Shown here: positions 38,012 through 46,197 of the stretch, piece after piece
Numbering within the stretch: position 1 is the first letter of the stretch
Layout of the letters: every line of letters begins with the position of its first letter
The notes under the pieces: model-generated
The model's database searches: none
Told to the model about the DNA's origin: nothing
What the model saw: only the letters and a program-made list of their open reading frames with translations
Made by a program: the position numbers and the translations under genes
Source of the DNA: Algibacter amylolyticus
Lineage (GTDB): Bacteria > Bacteroidota > Bacteroidia > Flavobacteriales > Flavobacteriaceae
Length of the DNA stretch: 64,000 bases
Direction: 5' to 3'
Assembly: GCF_014202225.1 (NCBI RefSeq)
Contig: NZ_JACHGE010000002.1
Coordinates: forward strand, 186,001 to 250,000

Positions 38012-39613
38012 ATGAGACAAGATTATATAGCATTTAATAAAACAGGATACTTTTCGTCGTTAATATGCGATTATTTAGATGAAAAAGCAGAATTAGAATC
38101 TTTTTACAATCGTTTTCCTAAACTCGAAAATTTTAAAGCTCAAATACAAGATAAAACGGCGTCTTTTCCAATGGAAAACAGAAAAATGCTCGTTTCTGTT
38201 TTAAAAAATCAATATAAAAGTTTAGATGCTTCAGCTGAAACTAATAGCCATATAGAGCTTTTAAATACCGCTAATACATTTACTATAACAACAGGGCATC
38301 AACTTAATTTATTTACGGGACCACTATATTTCCTGTACAAGATTGTTTCCACTATAAATTTGGCTAAAACGCTTAAGGCGGCATATCCTAATCAAGATTT
38401 TGTTCCTATTTATTGGATGGCGACCGAAGATCATGACTTTGATGAAATTAATTTTTTCAATTTTAAAGGGAAGAAATTTCAATGGAACAAAGCCATTAGT
38501 GGTGCTGTTGGAGAACTTTCAACCGAAGGTTTAGATGCTATTCTTAATATATTTTCGAAAGATTTAGGGCAAACCACAAATGCACAACATATAAAAACCT
38601 TTTTTGAAAACGCCTATTTAAAGCATGATAATCTTGCTGATGCAACACGATTTTTGGCAAATGAATTGTTTAAAGATTACGGGTTAGTAATAGTAGATGC
38701 TAATGATGCCGCATTAAAAAAGTTATTTATACCGTATGTTGAAACCGAATTGTTTAACCAAACGTCTTTTAACAAAGTTACAGAAACAAATAATAGGTTA
38801 GTAGCAGTATCAGACGCTTATAAAATACAAGTAAACCCAAGAGAAATAAATTTATTTTATTTAGAAAAGGGCATAAGAGAGCGTATTGTTTTTGAAGATG
38901 ATGTATACAAAGTACTAAACACCACAATTATGTTTAGTAAAAATGCCATACAAAAAGAGCTTTTGGAGCATCCAGAAAAATTTTCGCCTAATGTTATAAT
39001 GCGTCCTTTATACCAAGAGGTGATTTTACCAAACTTATGCTATATTGGTGGTGGCGGAGAGTTGGCCTATTGGATGCAGTTAAAAGATTATTTTGATGCC
39101 GTTAAGGTGCCTTTCCCGATGTTACTTTTAAGAAACTCGGTACTAATAAGAACAGAAAAGCAAGTAGAAAAGCTTGAGAAGTTAAATATTACAACCGAAA
39201 ATTTATTTTTAAAGCGAGCGTCTTTAATTAATAAAAAAGTAAGAGATATTTCGAATATCGATATAGATTTTTCGCCTCAAAAAACACATTTAGAAGATCA
39301 GTTTAAAGCGCTATATGAATTAGCAGAACAAACCGATAAATCTTTTTTAGGCGCTGTAAAAGCGCAAGAGTTGAAACAGTTAAAAGGTCTTGATAATCTA
39401 GAAAAGCGCTTGTTGAAAGCACAAAAAAGAAAACTGTCTGATGAGGTAGCACGCATGACAGCCATAAAAAACGAATTATTTCCTAACGAAAGTTTGCAAG
39501 AACGAAACGCCAATTTTTCGGAGTTTTATTTAGAGTATGGCGAGCAACTAATTCCTAATCTAATTGAAAACTTAGAGCCTTTAAAAGGTGAGTTTTTAAT
39601 TTTAAACTTGTAA
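38012..39613 (+). CDS. bshC: Bacillithiol biosynthesis cysteine-adding enzyme
   Basis: A 533-residue BshC protein that adds cysteine to glucosaminyl-malate in the last step of bacillithiol synthesis. It shows the family patterns TFTITTGHQLNLFTGPLYFLYKI, PIYWMATEDHDFDEI and YIGGGGELAYWMQLKDYF, with a C-terminal coiled coil (KRLLKAQKRKLSDEVARM). The length matches the family. The 265-base upstream gap has no gene; a near-consensus TATATTTA element lies at 37985. The next gene, a PLP decarboxylase, begins four bases after the stop, so the two are co-transcribed. Confidence 0.92.
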   Translation: MRQDYIAFNKTGYFSSLICDYLDEKAELESFYNRFPKLENFKAQIQDKTASFPMENRKMLVSVLKNQYKSLDASAETNSHIELLNTANTFTITTGHQLNLFTGPLYFLYKIVSTINLAKTLKAAYPNQDFVPIYWMATEDHDFDEINFFNFKGKKFQWNKAISGAVGELSTEGLDAILNIFSKDLGQTTNAQHIKTFFENAYLKHDNLADATRFLANELFKDYGLVIVDANDAALKKLFIPYVETELFNQTSFNKVTETNNRLVAVSDAYKIQVNPREINLFYLEKGIRERIVFEDDVYKVLNTTIMFSKNAIQKELLEHPEKFSPNVIMRPLYQEVILPNLCYIGGGGELAYWMQLKDYFDAVKVPFPMLLLRNSVLIRTEKQVEKLEKLNITTENLFLKRASLINKKVRDISNIDIDFSPQKTHLEDQFKALYELAEQTDKSFLGAVKAQELKQLKGLDNLEKRLLKAQKRKLSDEVARMTAIKNELFPNESLQERNANFSEFYLEYGEQLIPNLIENLEPLKGEFLILNL

Positions 39614-39617
39614 AAGC

Positions 39618-40988
39618 ATGCATAAAATAGATATTGAATTAGTAGAAATGACTATGGATGTCATGAAGTACACCATTGATAGGATTTCTTCTACTAATCC
39701 TAAAATAGGCAAGCCCAAAAAGGCAGAAGAGTTAAAGGCGTTGGTGGGCGAAACGATTACTAAAGACGGTATTGGAGGAGAAGTTGCGTTTAAAAAGTGG
39801 CGAAAGCATTTAATGAAAGCTAATGTGCCGGTAGATCATCCGCGAAATTTGGCATTTGTGCCTGCAGCTCCAACACGGGCAGCTATTATGTTCGATTTGG
39901 TAACTTCTGCATCCAGCATTCATGGTGCCTATTGGATGGAAGGCGCTGGCGGTATTTTTTGCGAAAACGAAGCCATGAAATGGATTGTATCCTTAACAGG
40001 TTTACCAGAAGGAGCTTTTGGAGTGTTTACAAGCGGCGGAACAGCGGCTAATTTATCGGCAATTGTTACTGCTCGCGAACATTGGAGAGAGCACGACGCA
40101 TTTAAAAGAGAAAAAGGTTTAATTATAACGTCAATTGGAGCACATTCTTCTATAAAAGCTATGGCTAAGGTAGCCGATGTGGATATTCTTTTAGTAGATA
40201 CTGAAGATGTTATGTATGGCTCAGATTTACAAAAAACGATTGATGGTTTAACCGAGCAGCAACGCACGCGGTTATTTGCTGTAGTAGGAACAGGAGGCAC
40301 AACTAATGCTGGTATTATTGACGATTTAGATGGTATTGCCAAAATATGCGAAAACGAAAACATTTGGTTTCATGTGGATGCTGCTTATGGTGGTGGTGCT
40401 TTGGCTGCCGATTCTGTAAGGCATTTGTTTAATGGTATTGAGCGTGCCGATAGTATAACCATAGATCCGCATAAATGGATGTTTTCTCCTTACGATTGTG
40501 GTGCTATTATTTATAAGGACCCAGAATTAGCTAAAAATGCGCACTCGCAACAGGGGTCTTATCTAGATATTTTTAAAGATGAAGGGGCGCATGGGTTTAA
40601 CCCAACCGATTATCAAATACAATTAACTCGTCGTGTTAGAGGATTACCTTTATGGTTTTCGTTAGCCACACATGGCACGGATAGGTATAAAGAAGCTATA
40701 GAACGTGGTATAGAATTAGCACAAATTGCAGGCAGGTTAATTGAAGAAAACCCGAATGTAGAATTGGTAAGAGCACCTAGTTTGTCTTGTGTCTTATATA
40801 GAAGGATAGGATGGAAGCCTGAAGATTATACACATTGGACCTATGAAAATCATAAATCTGGTTTTGCCTTAGTTACACCTACCAAGTGGAAAAATGGCGA
40901 TACTTTTGAAACCGTTTCGCGTTTTTGTTTTATAAACCCAGATACTACAGAAGACGATATAAAAGCTATTTTAGATTCGATGGTTTAA
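39618..40988 (+). CDS. Pyridoxal-phosphate-dependent decarboxylase (group II)
   Basis: A 456-residue PLP enzyme of the aspartate-aminotransferase fold, group II decarboxylase family. The PLP-binding Lys286 is in DPHKWMF, with HVDAAYGGG at 252-260 holding the Asp that contacts the pyridine nitrogen, and the phosphate-binding TSGGTAANLSAI at 138-149. The substrate is not obvious; relatives act on aromatic amino acids, glutamate, aspartate, diaminobutyrate or cysteine derivatives. Tight coupling to bshC (four-base gap) suggests, as inference only, a link to thiol or amino-acid metabolism. There is no signal peptide. Confidence 0.85.
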   Translation: MHKIDIELVEMTMDVMKYTIDRISSTNPKIGKPKKAEELKALVGETITKDGIGGEVAFKKWRKHLMKANVPVDHPRNLAFVPAAPTRAAIMFDLVTSASSIHGAYWMEGAGGIFCENEAMKWIVSLTGLPEGAFGVFTSGGTAANLSAIVTAREHWREHDAFKREKGLIITSIGAHSSIKAMAKVADVDILLVDTEDVMYGSDLQKTIDGLTEQQRTRLFAVVGTGGTTNAGIIDDLDGIAKICENENIWFHVDAAYGGGALAADSVRHLFNGIERADSITIDPHKWMFSPYDCGAIIYKDPELAKNAHSQQGSYLDIFKDEGAHGFNPTDYQIQLTRRVRGLPLWFSLATHGTDRYKEAIERGIELAQIAGRLIEENPNVELVRAPSLSCVLYRRIGWKPEDYTHWTYENHKSGFALVTPTKWKNGDTFETVSRFCFINPDTTEDDIKAILDSMV

Positions 40989-41069
40989 TTAAAAATGTTA
41001 TAAAAAGAAACTGTTGAAAAGTAGCCTTAAAAAAACTTGAATAGATATTTATAATTATAAAATCATTAC

Positions 41070-41077
41070 TATTTTTG
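41070..41077 (+). promoter_or_regulatory. -7 element abutting the guaA start codon
   Basis: TATTTTTG matches TAnnTTTG and ends three bases before the guaA ATG at 41081. If used, the mRNA would begin at or within a few bases of the ATG. The nearest TTG upstream is too far for a -33 box, so use is uncertain. Confidence 0.35.
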
Positions 41078-41080
41078 CGC

Positions 41081-42616
41081 ATGCAACATGACAAGGTATT
41101 AATATTAGACTTCGGATCGCAATACACACAACTTATTGCTCGTCGAGTTAGAGAACTCAACATTTACTCCGAAATACATCCATTTAACAAAATTCCAACC
41201 AACATAGAAGATTACAAAGCTGTAATTCTTTCTGGTAGCCCAAACTCTGTACGCGGTGAAGATGCATTGCATCCAGACCTGTCGGAAATAAGAGGTAAAA
41301 AACCAATGCTTGCCGTATGTTATGGTGCGCAATATTTGGCTCATTTTTCGGGAGGCGAAGTAGCACCATCAAATACTAGAGAATATGGTCGTGCAAACCT
41401 ATCCTTTGTTCAAAAAGGTGAAGCATTTTTATCTAATATATCTGAAGGTTCTCAAGTTTGGATGAGCCATAGCGATACGATTAAGGCTTTACCAAAGGGC
41501 GGTGTGTTATTGGCTAGTACTAGCGATGTAGAAAATGCGGCTTATAAAATTCAAGGCGAAACTACTTTTGCTATACAGTTTCACCCAGAAGTATATCACT
41601 CTACCGATGGGAAACAGTTACTTGAAAACTTTTTAGTAACTATTGCAGGTATTAATCAAGATTGGACGCCAGATTCTTTTGTAGAAGAAACAGTAGCCGC
41701 TATTCAAGATAAAGTAGGAGGCGATAAAGTGGTTTTAGGACTTTCTGGAGGTGTAGATTCTACAGTAGCAGCGGTACTTTTAAATAAAGCTATTGGTAAA
41801 AACTTATACTGCATTTTTGTAAACAATGGTTTACTTCGTAAAAATGAGTTTGAAAGTGTTTTAAAACAATACGAAGGTATGGGCCTTAATGTAAAAGGTG
41901 TCGATGCTTCTAATCGATTTTTAGATGCCTTAGCCGGAATTGAAGATCCAGAGAAAAAGCGTAAAGCTATTGGGAACTCTTTTATTGAAGTTTTTGATGA
42001 CGAGGCTAATAAATTAGAAGATGTTAAGTGGTTAGCGCAAGGTACTATTTATCCAGATGTTATTGAAAGTGTTTCGGCAACTGGAGGACCATCGGCAACT
42101 ATAAAGAGTCACCATAATGTTGGTGGTTTACCGGATTTTATGAAACTTAAAATTGTAGAACCTTTGCGTGCTATCTTTAAAGATGAAGTAAGACGTGTTG
42201 GCGCTACTTTAGGCATTGATCCAGAATTATTGGGTCGTCATCCGTTTCCTGGTCCTGGTTTAGGAATTCGTATTTTAGGTGATATTACTGCCGAAAAAGT
42301 ACGTATGCTTCAAGAAGTTGATGCTATTTTTATAAACGGCCTTAAAGAATGGGGCTTATACGATAAGGTTTGGCAAGCAGGAGCAATGTTATTACCAGTA
42401 AACAGTGTAGGTGTAATGGGCGATGAGCGTACTTACGAAAAATGTGTCGCCTTAAGAGCTGTTGAAAGTACGGATGGTATGACTGCCGATTGGGTAAACT
42501 TACCTTACGAGTTTTTACAAAAAACATCGAACGATATAATAAATAAGGTTAAAGGCGTTAATAGAGTAGTTTACGATATTAGTAGTAAACCACCTGCAAC
42601 TATTGAATGGGAGTAA
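41081..42616 (+). CDS. guaA: GMP synthase (glutamine-hydrolysing)
   Basis: A 511-residue enzyme converting XMP to GMP. The class I glutaminase domain has the nucleophile Cys80 in AVCYGAQY and FHPEVYHS. The ATP pyrophosphatase loop is [13 protein letters not shown]. The C-terminal dimerisation domain has [15 protein letters not shown] and ends KPPATIEWE, as in all family members. The ATG at 41081 ([14 protein letters not shown]) fits the family; an upstream in-frame TTG at 41075 would add only two residues. It follows the decarboxylase after 92 bases. The downstream 306-base gap is unusually GC-rich. Confidence 0.97.
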   Translation: MQHDKVLILDFGSQYTQLIARRVRELNIYSEIHPFNKIPTNIEDYKAVILSGSPNSVRGEDALHPDLSEIRGKKPMLAVCYGAQYLAHFSGGEVAPSNTREYGRANLSFVQKGEAFLSNISEGSQVWMSHSDTIKALPKGGVLLASTSDVENAAYKIQGETTFAIQFHPEVYHSTDGKQLLENFLVTIAGINQDWTPDSFVEETVAAIQDKVGGDKVVLGLSGGVDSTVAAVLLNKAIGKNLYCIFVNNGLLRKNEFESVLKQYEGMGLNVKGVDASNRFLDALAGIEDPEKKRKAIGNSFIEVFDDEANKLEDVKWLAQGTIYPDVIESVSATGGPSATIKSHHNVGGLPDFMKLKIVEPLRAIFKDEVRRVGATLGIDPELLGRHPFPGPGLGIRILGDITAEKVRMLQEVDAIFINGLKEWGLYDKVWQAGAMLLPVNSVGVMGDERTYEKCVALRAVESTDGMTADWVNLPYEFLQKTSNDIINKVKGVNRVVYDISSKPPATIEWE

Positions 42617-42922
42617 TTTAGTAAGCAGTTTACGGTAGCGTTAGAACTAAACCTGAAAACTGCGAACTGAAGACCGTTCTGCGTTAGGGATTGCAGCGGA
42701 TAGCCAACAGCCCGACGAAGGAGGAGGTGCGAGGACTTGTAGCCTTTCGACTGTGCTCAAGACAGGCTCCTAGCTCGACCCTTTTGGGTAACGCCCAAAT
42801 AATTTTTGGCATGTTATGTGCTAGTGTTAAGAAAAATAGTTTTGCTTTAGTCCTTTAATAGGGTTGGCACGTATATAATTTTATAGTCGGGGTTTTTATA
42901 TTTATTAGCAGATTACAATAAC
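42617..42922. other. Non-coding gap with GC-rich element (possible repeat or small RNA)
   Basis: No convincing ORF is present. From about 42676 to 42780 the sequence is visibly GC-rich against an AT-rich genome and contains phrases such as GCGTTAGGGATTGCAGCGG, GACGAAGGAGGAGGTGCGAG and GCCTTTCGACTGTGCTCAAG, which look like dispersed intergenic repeats in other genomes. It ends at a hairpin, TTTGGG/CCCAAA at 42783-42799, followed by TAATTTTT. The remainder up to the LysM gene is ordinary AT-rich sequence. Confidence 0.55.
42781..42806 (+). terminator. Hairpin at the end of the GC-rich element
   Basis: TTTGGG (42783-42788) pairs with CCCAAA (42794-42799) around TAACG, followed by TAATTTTT. It may terminate guaA transcription or mark the 3' end of a small RNA. 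The T-run is interrupted. Confidence 0.5.
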
Positions 42923-44878
42923 ATGAATAGATTTTTATTAGTACTTTTTTTAGTTTTAGCATTTGGTTTTACAACTGTACAAGCTCAAAATTTTAGTACG
43001 CACCAGGTTAAAAACGGAGAAACAGTTGAAGGGATTGCAAAGCGATATTTTGTTACTACTTCTGATATTTATAAGTTGAATCCTGATGCTAAAAAGGCAT
43101 TAAAACCAAATACGGTTTTAATAATTCCTATATCCAAGGCTAATAGACCAAAAGTGACTGTAGATAAGCAGTTAATTGGTTTTACAGAGCATAAAACGAA
43201 GCGAAAAGAAACGCTTTATAGTTTGGCTAAAAAGTACAAAATATCTGAGGATGATATTAAAAAGCATAACAAGTTCTTGTATGCAAACCCTTTAAAGAAA
43301 GGTGATAAACTTCAAATTCCACAGTTTAAAATAACAGAAACGGTTGAGGAAGTTGCTACAACTAAAACCTACACCGTAAAGCCAAAAGAAGGGAAGTGGC
43401 GCATTGCCTATAAGTTTGGTGTTACTGTTGATGAGTTGGAAACGTTAAACCCAAATATGCCTGCAGTTTTAAATGAAGGAGCTGTTATTAATGTGCCAAA
43501 TCTAGAAGCTAAGGAGCAAAAGCAATTTGACGACAAGTATAGTTATTACAAGGTTTTACCTAAAGAAGGTTTTTATCGTTTAAAATTAAAATTAGGTTTA
43601 GAGCAAGGCGATATTGAAGCGTTAAACCCAGGATTAAAGGAAACGGGTTTAAAGTCTGGAATGATTTTAAAAATACCACATACAACAAATGTTGCTACAG
43701 CAAATAGTAACGAATTGGGTGGTGCGATGCAGGAAGGGGAAGCTCGTGATTTATCTAGAAGTATATCTAATTTGGATACCAAGCATATTGCTGTTATGTT
43801 ACCTTTTAGAATGCACCGAGTTGATTTTGACTCGGTAAGTGATATAAAAAGTAGTCTAAAAAGAGATCCTTATTTAGACGTGTCTTTAGATTTTCATTCG
43901 GGCGTTTTAATGGCTTTAGATTCTTTAAAAACTTTAGGTGTATCTTTAAAAGTAGATGTTTACGATACACGTTATGAGGTTAGCGAAGTATCTAGAATTT
44001 TAAGAGAAAATAATTTTGAAAATGTCGATGCCGTTATTGGGCCATTAACACCTGCGAGCTTTAATAAGGTTGCTTTAGAGTTAAAACCTTATAATGTTCC
44101 TGTAATTTCGCCAATTGGTACAAACTTAAAATTGCACGACAATGTGTTTCAATCTAGACCATCTAACGACTTATTAAAAGATAAGGTGGTTAATTTTGTT
44201 AAGTCTGACTCTACGGCTAGTAATATCATTATTATTGCCGATACTAAAAATATTACTATCGCCAATAGCTTAAAACGAGAGTTTAATGCTGCAAAAATCG
44301 TGTATTCTAGAAAGAATAAAGATGGTAAAGATGAGTTTTTTGTAACTAAAGAGGATATTGAGGGAGCGCTAAAACCGGGTAAAAACATGGTGTTTTTAGA
44401 AACACAAAATGAAGGTTATGCATCCAATGTAACGAGTGTATTAGCGTCGTTAAATAATAAAGTTAATCCTGAAAAAGTAGATGCTAAAGCAACCGAGATT
44501 GTTTTATTAACAACCAATATTAATTCGGCTTTTGAAGGCGATCAAATTAATAACTCACATTTATCGAGCTTACAGTTTCATTTTGCAGCAGCATCAAAGG
44601 AATACAGTGAAAATGACAATAATTCTTTCGTTAAAGCATACGAGAAACAATATAATATAACGCCAAATAAAAGGGCTGTTAAAGGGTTTGATTTAACTAT
44701 GGATGTGGTGTTGCGTTTGGTTTCGTCTACCGATTTATATGCTTCGGTAATTAGTGCACCATTAACGGAATATGTTGAGAATAAATTTGCCTATAAAAAG
44801 AAAATTTTTGGAGGGTATTATAACGATTCTGTTTACCTAGTAAAGTACGACGATTTAACTATTGTTGAGGTTAAATAA
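42923..44878 (+). CDS. LysM-repeat protein fused to a type I periplasmic-binding-like domain
   Basis: A 651-residue exported protein with signal peptide MNRFLLVLFLVLAFGFTTVQAQ. Residues about 25-255 hold four LysM-like repeats: HQVKNGETVEGIAKRY, HKTKRKETLYSLAKKY, YTVKPKEGKWRIAYKF and YKVLPKEGFYRLKLKL, each ending with a (I)P motif. From about 285 (HIAVMLPFRMHRVDFDS) it resembles Leu/Ile/Val-binding or LpoA-type periplasmic-binding folds (VDAVIGPLTPASFNKVA, VPVISPIGTN, GFDLTMDVVLRL). It probably binds peptidoglycan in the periplasm, where the second domain may sense a ligand or contact a synthase. The next gene, 29 bases on, is a DUF922 protein. Confidence 0.8.
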   Translation: MNRFLLVLFLVLAFGFTTVQAQNFSTHQVKNGETVEGIAKRYFVTTSDIYKLNPDAKKALKPNTVLIIPISKANRPKVTVDKQLIGFTEHKTKRKETLYSLAKKYKISEDDIKKHNKFLYANPLKKGDKLQIPQFKITETVEEVATTKTYTVKPKEGKWRIAYKFGVTVDELETLNPNMPAVLNEGAVINVPNLEAKEQKQFDDKYSYYKVLPKEGFYRLKLKLGLEQGDIEALNPGLKETGLKSGMILKIPHTTNVATANSNELGGAMQEGEARDLSRSISNLDTKHIAVMLPFRMHRVDFDSVSDIKSSLKRDPYLDVSLDFHSGVLMALDSLKTLGVSLKVDVYDTRYEVSEVSRILRENNFENVDAVIGPLTPASFNKVALELKPYNVPVISPIGTNLKLHDNVFQSRPSNDLLKDKVVNFVKSDSTASNIIIIADTKNITIANSLKREFNAAKIVYSRKNKDGKDEFFVTKEDIEGALKPGKNMVFLETQNEGYASNVTSVLASLNNKVNPEKVDAKATEIVLLTTNINSAFEGDQINNSHLSSLQFHFAAASKEYSENDNNSFVKAYEKQYNITPNKRAVKGFDLTMDVVLRLVSSTDLYASVISAPLTEYVENKFAYKKKIFGGYYNDSVYLVKYDDLTIVEVK

Positions 44879-44907
44879 TAATACTTAAGGCTATACGTTT
44901 TATTCTT

Positions 44908-45447
44908 GTGAGCAAAGTTTTTCTAATTTTTATATGTCTTTTTTGTGTTCAAGATAACGAGCCGTTTTTGGTTTGGAGTGGTGCAAACAAACTGTCCTGG
45001 AACGATTTTAAGGGCGCACCTAAAATGGACGAGGCAGCAGTAGCTAATACCGCTTCTGGAATTACATTTAGATATTCGGTTACTAAAACGGATAAAGATG
45101 AGGTGGTTGGTTTTACTACCGAGGTATTTGCTCATTTTTACCCCGAAAAATCTTGGTATAAAAAAGAGCGAGCTACTACACATATTTTAGGTCACGAACA
45201 AACTCATTTTAATATAACAGAGTTATTTGCAAGAAAGTTTAGATATAGAATTAGTAAGCTGAACATTTCCAATTCTATTAAACAGGAACTTAAAATACTT
45301 TATAAAACGATTAATGCAGAACTAGCTGTGATGCAAAAAAAGTACGACAGCGAAACGGATTTTTCAAGAAATAAAGAAGCGCAAGCAACATGGGATGTTT
45401 TTATGAGATCCGAACTTGAAAAGTTTTCGAAATACGCATTAAATTAA
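44908..45447 (+). CDS. DUF922-like predicted zinc-dependent secreted protein
   Basis: A 179-residue protein starting at GTG 44908 with a short hydrophobic N-terminus (KVFLIFICLFC). It contains WSGANKLSWNDFKGAP near the start and the HEXXH motif HILGHEQTHFNITELFARK in the middle, as in DUF922 proteins, which are predicted to be metalloproteases. No experimental activity is known to me for the family. It follows the LysM fusion gene by 29 bases and is probably co-transcribed, suggesting envelope work. Confidence 0.75.
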   Translation: MSKVFLIFICLFCVQDNEPFLVWSGANKLSWNDFKGAPKMDEAAVANTASGITFRYSVTKTDKDEVVGFTTEVFAHFYPEKSWYKKERATTHILGHEQTHFNITELFARKFRYRISKLNISNSIKQELKILYKTINAELAVMQKKYDSETDFSRNKEAQATWDVFMRSELEKFSKYALN

Positions 45448-45481
45448 AAACCAATTACATTTAAATTAACAAACTAAACCT

Positions 45482-45712
45482 ATGCTGCCAGATAAACAAT
45501 TTTTAATAGACTTGGCGCATACTAAAATGCCGTTTGGTAAATACAAAGACCGTTACTTAATAGACTTGCCAGAATATTATGTGGTTTGGTACCATAGTAA
45601 AGGGTTTCCAAAAGGAAAATTAGGTACTATGCTAGAACAGGTTTACGAATTAAAATTAAATGGTTTGGAAGAGTTAATTTGGAATATTAGAAAGCAATAT
45701 CCTAAAAGGTAA
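45482..45712 (+). CDS. DUF3820 family small protein
   Basis: A 76-residue soluble protein with MPFGKYKDRYLIDLPEYYVVWYHSKGFPKGKLG, the compact core of the DUF3820 family, some members of which are labelled putative quorum-sensing-regulated virulence factors. No activity is known. It lies 34 bases after the DUF922 gene and meets the next minus-strand gene with a one-base gap. Confidence 0.75.
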   Translation: MLPDKQFLIDLAHTKMPFGKYKDRYLIDLPEYYVVWYHSKGFPKGKLGTMLEQVYELKLNGLEELIWNIRKQYPKR

Positions 45713-45713
45713 T

Positions 45714-45956
45714 TTATTTTTTATCGCTATAAACTTCTCCTCGGTGGGGTTTTAAGGCATCTCTTATAGGCTTCATTTGGTCTTCGTTTACAATCAAAAA
45801 AGCAAGGGTATGAAGCTCACTTAATGTTTCAACACCCGTAATGGTAATGTTCAACTTTTCTAATTGAATATATTCTTTTAAATGAATTTCGTGGTGTTCT
45901 GCTATTTTACTGGCATCTGGACCGCGAAAGTCCCAAATAAGTTTAAGTTTACGCAT
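45714..45956 (-). CDS. Small conserved-looking protein of unknown function
   Basis: An 80-residue soluble protein (MRKLKLIWDFRGPDASKIAEHHEIHLKEYI...). I do not recognise a named family. The composition is normal for a coding gene, with a His-rich central part, and it does not overlap a larger gene. Two TATATTTG elements lie upstream on the minus strand (45982-45989 and 46003-46010), which supports it being real. It meets the DUF3820 gene tail to tail. Confidence 0.65.
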   Translation of the reverse strand: MRKLKLIWDFRGPDASKIAEHHEIHLKEYIQLEKLNITITGVETLSELHTLAFLIVNEDQMKPIRDALKPHRGEVYSDKK

Positions 45957-45981
45957 GTGTATTAGTTGCTGTTTTTGGGTT

Positions 45982-46010
45982 CAAATATAAAGCTATTAGA
46001 AACAAATATA
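45982..46010 (-). promoter_or_regulatory. Two TATATTTG elements upstream of the small minus-strand gene
   Basis: On the minus strand TATATTTG occurs at 45982-45989 and again at 46003-46010, both perfect TAnnTTTG elements, 13 bases apart. Either could serve the gene starting at 45956. No clear -33 TTG accompanies the distal copy. Confidence 0.5.
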
Positions 46011-46072
46011 ATCTCTTGTTTTAAAGTTTAATAGTTATACTAATTAGTTTTTTTAATCGTTAGCAAAACAAC

Positions 46073-46102
46073 TTGTATAATAGGTTTATATTATTATTTT
46101 TG
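46073..46102 (+). promoter_or_regulatory. Promoter of the PPIase-moxR operon
   Basis: TTG at 46073-46075 is followed after 19 bases by TATTTTTG at 46095-46102, a full Bacteroidota promoter match. The predicted leader to the ATG at 46198 is about 90 bases and shows no recognised riboswitch. Confidence 0.65.
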
Positions 46103-46197
46103 TAAGCGTTGAAAATAAAATATCACGCTATATATTAGGCGTCTAAACTAAGAGGCTGTAATACTATAACTAATATTAGCGTTATGCTACGCAATCG

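Noticed and set aside
39613-39632. GCATGCATAAAAT sequence resembling half of the MarR palindrome
   Set aside because: It is not palindromic beyond six bases and overlaps the decarboxylase start codon, so it is probably chance.
39929-40363. A 144-codon minus-strand frame inside the PLP decarboxylase gene
   Set aside because: It is antisense to a conserved catalytic region (HVDAAYGGG and neighbours) and has a Ser/Pro/Cys-rich, non-protein-like composition.
41075-41083. TTG start two codons upstream of guaA ATG
   Set aside because: The family N-terminus begins at the ATG at 41081, and the TTG overlaps the candidate promoter element.
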